From: Sphingomonadales bacterium UBA6171
GTDB lineage: Bacteria > Pseudomonadota > Alphaproteobacteria > Sphingomonadales > Sphingomonadaceae
DNA length: 22,903 nucleotides
Assembly (NCBI GenBank): GCA_002422985.1
Contig: DITZ01000082.1
Span: 40,679-63,581 of the forward strand
Direction: 5' to 3'
Part shown: one piece after another, positions 1 through 5,670 of the stretch
Numbering within the stretch: the stretch's first letter is position 1
How the letters are laid out: each line of letters begins with the position of its first letter
Translations under genes and position numbers: made by a program
The notes under the pieces: generated by a model
The model's database searches: none
The model's input: only the letters and a program-made list of their open reading frames with translations
What the model was told of the DNA's origin: nothing

Positions 1-1211
1 GCCGCCCACATCTGGTGCTGGCCCACTTCGGTGGAGATGATCGGATGCCGCGCCTTGGTCGCCTCATACAGGCGGCGGATGGCGTGCTGCGGCTCGATCA
101 CCGCGCCCTTCTGGCTGAAGGCCAGGCTGTTGCGTGCGCGCCAGCCGGCGATCCGCTCCCACCATTGGGCGGTCACGCTGCTCTGATATCCGCGGGCGCG
201 CCACAGCGTCACCATATCGTCCAGCACATGGCCGACGTCGCCCTCGATGCCCAGATCCACCCGCACCGTCTTGTTGAAGCTGGACCGGTCGATATCAACA
301 TGGATTTTCCGGCTGTTGGGCGAGAAGCCGTCCAGCCGTCCCGTCACCCGGTCGTCAAAGCGCGCGCCAAGGCAGACCATCAGGTCGCACTGGTTCATCG
401 CCATATTGGCTTCATAGGTGCCGTGCATCCCCAGCATCCCCAGAAATTGCGGATCGCTCGCCGGGAAGGCGCCAAGGCCCATCAGCGTGGAGGTGACGGG
501 CGCATTGGTGAGCTTGGCCAGCGTGCGCAGCACCTGCGCGGCTGCCGGGCCGCTGTTGATGATGCCGCCGCCGGTGTAGAAAATGGGCCGTTCGGCAGAG
601 GCCAGCATCTCCATGGCGGTTTCGATCGCCTTCAGATCGCCCTTGACGCGCGGCCGGTAGGTTTTGTGCTGAATGGGGCCGGGCTTCTGATAGCGGGCCT
701 TGGCCACCTGCACATCCTTGGGGATATCCACCACCACCGGGCCGGGCCGGCCGGTCGTGGCGATATGGAAGGCCTCGTGGATGGTGTAGCCCAGCCGGGC
801 CGTGTCTTTCACCAGATAATTATGCTTCGAACAGTGGCGGGTGATGCCCACCGTGTCGCACTCCTGGAACGCGTCCGTGCCGATCAGATGCGTGGCGACC
901 TGACCGGTCAGCACCACCAGCGGGATGGAATCGAGCAGCGCGTCGGTAATTCCCGTCACCGCATTGGTGGCGCCGGGGCCGGATGTCACCAGCACCACGC
1001 CCGGCTTCCCCGTGGAGCGGGCATAGCCTTCGGCCGCATGGACAGCACCCTGCTCGTGCCGCACCAGAATGTGGCGGATATGCTTCTGCCGGAACAGCGC
1101 ATCATAGATCGGAAGCACCGCGCCGCCGGGGTATCCGAAGATGACCTCGACGCCCAGATCAGCCAGTGACCGGACGATGATTTCCGCTCCGCTCAGTTCG
1201 CGGCCCTGCAT
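1..1211 (-). CDS. ilvB: Acetolactate synthase large subunit, 5' part (cut by window edge)
   Basis: The enzyme condenses two pyruvates to 2-acetolactate, or pyruvate with 2-oxobutyrate, in branched-chain amino acid synthesis. It needs thiamine diphosphate, FAD and Mg and works in the cytoplasm with the small subunit IlvN. My reverse-strand translation starts MQGRELSGAEIIVRSL and stays open for about 403 codons to the window edge, out of roughly 570-600 usual for the family. It shows the N-terminal GYPGGAVLPIYDAL block, RHEQGAVHAAEG with the cofactor-activating Glu at residue 53, TSGPGATN, GARFDDRVTG, and EVGQHQMWAA at the edge. The ATG at 1211-1209 is preceded by GAAAGG at a suitable distance. 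A promoter lies 40 bp upstream, so it need not be transcribed from the PEP-CTERM genes. ilvN and ilvC would be expected to the left, outside the window. Confidence 0.95.
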   Translation of the reverse strand, partial: MQGRELSGAEIIVRSLADLGVEVIFGYPGGAVLPIYDALFRQKHIRHILVRHEQGAVHAAEGYARSTGKPGVVLVTSGPGATNAVTGITDALLDSIPLVVLTGQVATHLIGTDAFQECDTVGITRHCSKHNYLVKDTARLGYTIHEAFHIATTGRPGPVVVDIPKDVQVAKARYQKPGPIQHKTYRPRVKGDLKAIETAMEMLASAERPIFYTGGGIINSGPAAAQVLRTLAKLTNAPVTSTLMGLGAFPASDPQFLGMLGMHGTYEANMAMNQCDLMVCLGARFDDRVTGRLDGFSPNSRKIHVDIDRSSFNKTVRVDLGIEGDVGHVLDDMVTLWRARGYQSSVTAQWWERIAGWRARNSLAFSQKGAVIEPQHAIRRLYEATKARHPIISTEVGQHQMWA

Positions 1212-1250
1212 GATGTGCCTTTCAGATACGCCCGTGTCGTGAAGTTGGGC

Positions 1251-1279
1251 CTGATAGGCAGGGTGGCAGGGGGTGTCAA
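1251..1279 (-). promoter_or_regulatory. Sigma-70-type promoter of ilvB
   Basis: On the minus strand a perfect -35 TTGACA (1279-1274) is followed by exactly 17 nt and a TATCAG -10 (1256-1251). The predicted start, near 1244, leaves a leader of about 33 nt before the ilvB ATG. That is too short for a classical leader-peptide attenuator. The spacing and -35 match are directly visible; use of the promoter is inferred. Confidence 0.7.
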
Positions 1280-1284
1280 CGGTG

Positions 1285-1307
1285 TTTTTGTTATGGAATG
1301 ACAAAAA
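1285..1307. promoter_or_regulatory. AT-rich inverted repeat just upstream of the ilvB -35 box
   Basis: Arms TTTTTGT (1285-1291) and ACAAAAA (1301-1307) are perfectly complementary around a 9-nt centre. The dyad is centred about 52 bp upstream of the predicted ilvB start, in an AT-rich patch (about 1283-1340) that contrasts with the GC-rich surroundings. It could be an activator or repressor site, or an UP-like element. Which protein would bind is unknown. Confidence 0.4.
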
Positions 1308-1393
1308 TTTGGTTCAATCAGTAATTTTATTATTAAACTTGCCGAAAAGTGGCGATTATGTTCCAGCAATCAAGCTGCCACCTTGCCAGAAGA

Positions 1394-1414
1394 CCACCCC
1401 GGCATAAGGGATGG
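1394..1414 (-). terminator. Possible weak terminator hairpin after the GDSL gene
   Basis: Read on the minus strand, CCATCCC and GGGGTGG form a 7-bp stem with one G-U pair around a 7-nt loop, starting 15 nt after the stop codon of the 1429-2436 gene. The sequence that follows is only slightly U-rich (UCUUCU), so termination is tentative. Confidence 0.3.
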
Positions 1415-1428
1415 CGCGCCGGATTCTC

Positions 1429-2436
1429 TCAGGCAGCCAGCGCACGCCGTCGCCGGGCGGCCACGCCCACCAGCCCAAAGCCGGATATCATCATCGCCCA
1501 GGTCGCAGGCTCGGGAATGGCGGCCAGCCCGAACTGGCGGGTCATTTCCACCGCAATCGCCCGCTGCACATCCTTGGTGACGTGGATGCCATCAAACAGC
1601 AGATAGTTGCTGCAATCCATCCCCGGCCCCGGCAGCATTGCGGCAAGGCAGGGGGTGGTGAAGTCCATCGTGGCCGAAAGGCCGAACGTCGTCGGGTCCA
1701 GCACGAGCTGGTTGAAGAAGGCAAAATAATCGAAGCGCAGCAGCGACACCCCCTGGAAGGCGAGCGCCGTCTCTATCGCATCGAGCTGCATGTCCAGCGC
1801 CGCCTGCAGGGCCTGGCCGGTGGGATTGGCCGGATTGGGCACGCCGGCGATCAGGATTTGCTTCACCCCGCCGCTGGCGAGATAGCCGACCGTACCGACC
1901 ATGTTGTTCACATAGTTCTGCGCGACAACTGCCTGCGCCATCGGGTCCCCAGCCAGTGAATCGATGTGATTCACATCATTGTTGCCGAAATTGAGGATGG
2001 CCAACGTGCTGGCCGTCGGCATGTCGCCGGTTGCCATCAAATATTGGCTGTAAAGCCCCAACTGCGTGGGCAAGCCGGGGATCAACCCGTCATCCCCATT
2101 GGCGCGCGCGCCGCCGACGGCAAAATTGCTGGCGCCGGGCGTATAGGTAAAGCCGGGCATGCCCGGAATGGTGCCGGCCCGATTGCCGGTGTAGAAAGTC
2201 TTTGTGGCATAGCCCAGATTGGCCCAGCCCAGATGGTCAGCCCAGCTTGGCCCGTCGGAAAAACGGCCCTGCCAGAAGCCAAGGCTGGCATCCGGCTGCA
2301 CTTTTCCGGTAAAGCCCCAGAGGGCACCTGCATCGATGAAACTGTCGCCGAAAACCACGAACTTGTCGGGTGCCAGCGCCTGGGCGGGCGCAGATATCGC
2401 AAGCATGGCCACAAGGCCAGGCAGAATAGGCTTCAT
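1429..2436 (-). CDS. Exported GDSL/SGNH-family hydrolase with PEP-CTERM anchor
   Basis: A predicted secreted esterase or lipase of 335 residues. Residues 1-22 form a signal peptide ending APAQALA. Block I is FVVFGDSFIDAG with the GDS nucleophile at Ser32. NFGNNDVNH is the GxND block that supplies the oxyanion Asn. DGIHVT near residues 282-287 holds the Asp-His pair of block V. The C-terminus is a PEP-CTERM signal: PEPATWAMM from residue 308, a short hydrophobic stretch, then four arginines. In bacteria with this system an exosortase removes or processes the tail as the protein reaches the surface or matrix. No exosortase gene is in this window. The ATG at 2436 follows a GGGGAGAG ribosome-binding site that lies inside an inverted repeat. 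The substrate cannot be read from sequence. The gene is transcribed away from the other PEP-CTERM gene's terminator-like hairpin, so it is probably a separate unit. Confidence 0.88.
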   Translation of the reverse strand: MKPILPGLVAMLAISAPAQALAPDKFVVFGDSFIDAGALWGFTGKVQPDASLGFWQGRFSDGPSWADHLGWANLGYATKTFYTGNRAGTIPGMPGFTYTPGASNFAVGGARANGDDGLIPGLPTQLGLYSQYLMATGDMPTASTLAILNFGNNDVNHIDSLAGDPMAQAVVAQNYVNNMVGTVGYLASGGVKQILIAGVPNPANPTGQALQAALDMQLDAIETALAFQGVSLLRFDYFAFFNQLVLDPTTFGLSATMDFTTPCLAAMLPGPGMDCSNYLLFDGIHVTKDVQRAIAVEMTRQFGLAAIPEPATWAMMISGFGLVGVAARRRRALAA

Positions 2437-2440
2437 GATT

Positions 2441-2476
2441 CTCTCCCCATTGGCACTTTATGTGCCCAATGGAGAG
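2441..2476 (-). promoter_or_regulatory. Inverted repeat covering the ribosome-binding site of the GDSL gene
   Basis: On the minus strand CTCTCCATTG, then GGCAC, a 5-nt loop, GTGCC and AATGGGGAGAG form an almost continuous stem of about 14 bp with small bulges. The 3' arm is the Shine-Dalgarno sequence GGGGAGAG, four bases before the ATG. The folded RNA would hide the ribosome-binding site. It could instead be a DNA operator or a terminator for readthrough transcripts. Confidence 0.5.
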
Positions 2477-2495
2477 ATTGTCATGGTTAATTGCG

Positions 2496-2526
2496 GCGGG
2501 CAACGGGCTATTGACCCGTTGTCCGC
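2496..2526 (-). terminator. Strong hairpin after the choice-of-anchor A gene
   Basis: Arms GCGGGCAACGGG (2496-2507) and CCCGTTGTCCGC (2515-2526) pair over 12 positions with one mismatch and a 7-nt loop, beginning 8 nt beyond the stop codon of the 2535-3737 gene. It lacks a real U-tract on the minus strand (CGCAAUUAA follows), so it may act as a Rho-aided terminator or as a 3'-end stabilising hairpin. Confidence 0.55.
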
Positions 2527-2534
2527 CAGCAGTT

Positions 2535-3737
2535 TCAGGCCGCAACCGCCTTGCGGCGACGGACGGCAGCGCCGACCATGCCGAAGCCGGCGATCAGCAT
2601 CGCCCAGGTGGCCGGTTCCGGCACGCCGCCAACCGGTGGGTTGGGGTCCGTGATGAACGGTGTACCCAGGTCATAAGTGCCCAGGTGGATTTCACCATTC
2701 ATCCTCAGGCTGGCCGCCACAACCGAGCCTTCGATGGGCGTGGTGTTGGTGATGTGCGCGTAAGGCGCCAGCACGGAACCATAGACGATGCGATCAAAGA
2801 AGATGTTGGTCGCTTCATAGAAGTTCCAGATGATCTGCCGGTTCAGCGCCTCCGTGTAACCGGATACCGCGTTCGACGTCCAGTTGATGTTGGTGCCCGA
2901 CACATTCACGATGATCGGCGAGGTGGTGGACGAATTGAAAAACAGTTCCGGACCAAAATCTGCCGGAGACACGTTGAACAGCGCATAGCCAGCGCCGCTA
3001 TCCACGGCGTTGAACGTCGGGCCTTGCGCACCGGGCGTGATCGAGCTGGGGTTTGACACGATGGTCAAGCCAGCCAGCAGCGAGGAAAGCGCCTTCATAT
3101 CCGCATCCAGCTTGGTCAGCTTTGCAGCTGTTACGTCGCTGGTGGCAGCGGCGTTCCAGCCCGTGCCCAGGTTGGCGTTGATGACCGGGCTGCCATTCAG
3201 ATTGCCCGTAACGGCGCCGCCAGCGTTCACAACCGTGCCAGACACGGTGTTGATGCCGTTCAGATTGCCACCAACATTATAGATGATGGCATTGGCGTTC
3301 ATGTTGCCAACCACATTGCCACCAACATCAAATGTCGCGCCAGCGGCATTGATGTTCCATCCGACGCTGTTGCCACCGATAACAAGGCCGGGGTTGGTTG
3401 CCGCGCGGTCAGGGCCTGCACCGATCAGGCCGTTTTCCAGCTGATAAGCGCCACCGGAAACATTGCCGTTCACCATCAGCGTTGGCAGGCCGGTTTCCGT
3501 CTGGCCCTGATGGCCGGCACGATAAGCGTTACCGATCCCGAACTGGCCACCGCCGGAAAGGTTGCCGCCGATGAAGGTCTTGCCTTCAACTTCCTGGCTC
3601 ATGGCAACATCGCCCAGCACGATGAGGTTCAGTTCCTTCATCGCCTGAATGGCGTCAGCAGCGCTGCCAGCGGCCAGCGCCGGCGCAGAAACAAAGAGAG
3701 TCGCGGCAAGAAGTGCCGTCCTCATCGCAGATTTCAT
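2535..3737 (-). CDS. Choice-of-anchor A family protein with PEP-CTERM anchor
   Basis: A 400-residue exported surface or matrix protein of unknown biochemical role. A signal peptide (about residues 1-23, ending PALAAG) is followed by the choice-of-anchor A signature NLIVLGDVAMSQEVEGKTFI then GGNLSGG (about residues 37-63). Residues 119-186 hold four consecutive 16-18 residue repeats with a GGNxxGxxN-like core, suggesting a small beta-solenoid. A hydrophobic and Asn-rich C-terminal half leads to PEPATWAML at residue 373, then a hydrophobic stretch and RRRK. The family is named for carrying alternative anchors, and this member uses PEP-CTERM. The ATG at 3737 has AGGGG at a good distance. The tail closely resembles that of the neighbouring GDSL protein, so both likely use the same sorting enzyme, encoded elsewhere. 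Confidence 0.85.
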   Translation of the reverse strand: MKSAMRTALLAATLFVSAPALAAGSAADAIQAMKELNLIVLGDVAMSQEVEGKTFIGGNLSGGGQFGIGNAYRAGHQGQTETGLPTLMVNGNVSGGAYQLENGLIGAGPDRAATNPGLVIGGNSVGWNINAAGATFDVGGNVVGNMNANAIIYNVGGNLNGINTVSGTVVNAGGAVTGNLNGSPVINANLGTGWNAAATSDVTAAKLTKLDADMKALSSLLAGLTIVSNPSSITPGAQGPTFNAVDSGAGYALFNVSPADFGPELFFNSSTTSPIIVNVSGTNINWTSNAVSGYTEALNRQIIWNFYEATNIFFDRIVYGSVLAPYAHITNTTPIEGSVVAASLRMNGEIHLGTYDLGTPFITDPNPPVGGVPEPATWAMLIAGFGMVGAAVRRRKAVAA

Positions 3738-3827
3738 ATTAAGCCCCTGTAGGAAGAATGTTGCTGTTCTAGTGCGGGCTTGATGTCATAAACATTTGTC
3801 GGTTCAAGGGCGCGAGGGTATGAATCG

Positions 3828-3837
3828 TAGTTAACTA
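3828..3837. promoter_or_regulatory. Perfect 10-bp palindrome in the choice-of-anchor A upstream region
   Basis: TAGTTAACTA reads identically on both strands, about 90 bp before the start codon, in a 108-bp gap (3738-3845) that is clearly more AT-rich than its surroundings. On the minus strand a TTTACA just upstream of it could be a -35 box, but no convincing -10 follows at 17 nt. Operator function is a guess. Confidence 0.2.
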
Positions 3838-3845
3838 TTGTAAAA

Positions 3846-4754
3846 TCACACCAATTTCTTGGTATCCCTATCATAATCAACAGGTTCGCCGCGATCCCAC
3901 CCACCCAGCTGGTTGCGCATCCAGGTGGACTGCCGCTTGGCATAGCGCCGCGTATCCAGCTTCCACCGTTCCAGCGCCTCTGATTCGCGCATCCGGCCAT
4001 CCAGCAGCGCCAGCAGGGGCGGCACGCCGATGGCGCGCATCACCGGCAGGCTTTCCGCCAGCCCGCGCGCCTGCAACCGCCGCACCTCCTCCAGTGCGCC
4101 GGCGGCCCACATGGCGTCCACCCGGGCGTCGATGCGGCTGTGCAGCAGCGCGCGATCCGGCTCCACGACCCGGCCGCAAAGCGCCACGTCATCGCCGATT
4201 CCACCGCTGTCCGGCGCTGCCTGCCATGCCGCCAGCGAGCGGCCGGTCGCGCGCACCACCTCCAGCGCGCGGGCCATGCGCTGCGGATCATTGGGGTGCA
4301 GCCGCGCGGCCATCACCGCATCGTCGGCCTCCAGCGCGGCGCGCAAATCCTTTATCGGCAGCGCCCGCACGGCGGCGCGGATGGCCATGTCCACCGGCGG
4401 CACCGGCGCAATGCCATCCAGCAAGGTGCGGAGATACAGGCCGGTGCCGCCCACCAGCACCGGCAGCCGCCCGGCGGCATGGCAGGCGGCAATCTCCGCC
4501 CGCGCCAGCCCGGCCCAGTGCGCCGCGGTGCAGGCCAGCGACCCATCCATCACGCCATAGAGCCGGTGCGGCACGCGCCGCTCCTCCTCCGCCGACGGCC
4601 GGGCAGACAGGATGGCGAGGTCGGCATAGACCTGGCTCGCATCGGCATTGATGATCGTGCCGCCATGCCGCTCTGCAATGGAAAGGGCCAGCGCCGACTT
4701 GCCGCTGGCGGTCGGCCCTGCGATGACGACCAGCGGAGGTCTGTTCCCTGACAT
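3846..4754 (-). CDS. miaA: tRNA dimethylallyltransferase
   Basis: MiaA transfers the dimethylallyl group of DMAPP to N6 of A37 in tRNAs that read UNN codons, the first step toward ms2i6A. With the start chosen (MSGNRPPL) the protein has 302 residues, normal for the family. Seen: P-loop GPTASGKS (13-20), DASQVY (38-43) for tRNA recognition, VLVGGTGLYLRTLLDG with the conserved Thr, NDPQRMARALEV, and the C-terminal RRYAKRQSTWMRNQLGG block. The reading frame is open far upstream, but that part is antisense to serB and not MiaA-like. An alternative start at 4769 (MIASDMSGN) has AAGG five bases ahead and would lengthen the overlap with serB. Either way the gene begins head-to-head with serB with no intergenic space. 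Downstream, 108 bp separate it from the PEP-CTERM gene. Confidence 0.93.
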   Translation of the reverse strand: MSGNRPPLVVIAGPTASGKSALALSIAERHGGTIINADASQVYADLAILSARPSAEEERRVPHRLYGVMDGSLACTAAHWAGLARAEIAACHAAGRLPVLVGGTGLYLRTLLDGIAPVPPVDMAIRAAVRALPIKDLRAALEADDAVMAARLHPNDPQRMARALEVVRATGRSLAAWQAAPDSGGIGDDVALCGRVVEPDRALLHSRIDARVDAMWAAGALEEVRRLQARGLAESLPVMRAIGVPPLLALLDGRMRESEALERWKLDTRRYAKRQSTWMRNQLGGWDRGEPVDYDRDTKKLV

Positions 4755-5670
4755 GTCTGACGCGATCATCATCACCTTGTGCACCTGTGCCGGCTTGTCG
4801 CAGGCCGACGTCGAAGCGGCAAGCGCGGCCGTAACGGCGGCGGGCGGCATCATCTCGGCCGAAGTGGCGTTCGATCCGCCCATGGCCACCGATCTGGTGG
4901 CGCGCGGCATCACGCCGGCGGCCGCCCGTGCGGCGGTGGAGGCCGCCTGCCCCGGCATCGACGTGATCGCCCAGGCCGCCGGCCCGCACCGGCTGAAGCG
5001 CTTGCTGGTGGCCGACATGGATTCCACCATGATCGGCCAGGAATGTATCGACGAGCTGGCCGATTTTGCCGGCCTCAGGGCGGAAATCGCCGCCATCACC
5101 GAACGCGCCATGCAGGGCGAACTGGATTTTGCCGCGGCGCTCATCGCGCGCGTTGCCGCGCTGAAGGGGCTGGAAGCCACCGCGATCGACCGGTGCCTGG
5201 CGGAGCGCATCCACCTGACGCCGGGCGCGCAGACGCTGATCGCCACCATGCGCGCGGGCGGCGCGACGACGCTGCTGGTTTCCGGCGGCTTCACCGCCTT
5301 CACGGCGCCGATCGCGGCGCGCATCGGCTTTCATCGTCAGGTCGCCAATGTGCTGGGCATCGCGGGCGGTGCGCTGGATGGCAGCGTTGCCCTGCCGATC
5401 GTCGATTCGCAGGTGAAGCGCGAATCGCTGATGGCCGAGCGCGCGGCGCTGGGCCTGCCCGCCGCCGCGACGCTGGCGGTGGGGGATGGCGCGAACGATA
5501 TTCCGATGATCGCGGAAGCGGGCCTTGGCATCGCCTATCACGCCAAGCCGAGGGCCGCCGCCGCCGCAGACGCCGCCGTGCGCCATGGCGACCTCACCGT
5601 GCTGCTGTGGGCGCAGGGCATTGCGCGGGCCGACTGGGTTCAGCCGTCTGCCAGCGACTTCAGCTCGTAA
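4753..5670 (+). CDS. serB: Phosphoserine phosphatase
   Basis: SerB is a HAD-superfamily enzyme that hydrolyses O-phosphoserine to serine, the last step of the phosphorylated serine pathway. It has 305 residues: an N-terminal regulatory-like region (1-80) and a catalytic domain. Motif I is DMDST (nucleophile Asp88, acid/base Asp90), motif II is LLVSGGF with Ser177, motif III Lys222 is in VKRESL, and motif IV is GDGANDIPM (244-252). The start ATG at 4753 shares CATG with the miaA start on the other strand. GGAGGT at 4735-4740, 12 bases ahead, is the ribosome-binding site and lies within miaA coding sequence. The 3' end overlaps the mutS 3' end by 31 bp. Longer in-frame upstream starts would run antisense through the miaA P-loop region and are unlikely. 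Confidence 0.94.
   Translation: MSDAIIITLCTCAGLSQADVEAASAAVTAAGGIISAEVAFDPPMATDLVARGITPAAARAAVEAACPGIDVIAQAAGPHRLKRLLVADMDSTMIGQECIDELADFAGLRAEIAAITERAMQGELDFAAALIARVAALKGLEATAIDRCLAERIHLTPGAQTLIATMRAGGATTLLVSGGFTAFTAPIAARIGFHRQVANVLGIAGGALDGSVALPIVDSQVKRESLMAERAALGLPAAATLAVGDGANDIPMIAEAGLGIAYHAKPRAAAAADAAVRHGDLTVLLWAQGIARADWVQPSASDFSS

Noticed and set aside
15..1169. Plus-strand open frame opposite ilvB
   Set aside because: The minus strand encodes unmistakable acetolactate synthase motifs; the plus-strand frame is its shadow.
1212..1250. Leader-peptide attenuator for ilvB
   Set aside because: The leader from the predicted start is only about 33 nt, with no run of Ile, Val or Leu codons and no competing hairpins.
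4770..5324. Upstream extension of the miaA reading frame to a 492-residue protein
   Set aside because: This part is antisense to serB, Ser/Ala/Met-rich, and unlike any MiaA. The family start is MSGNRPPL or a few residues before.
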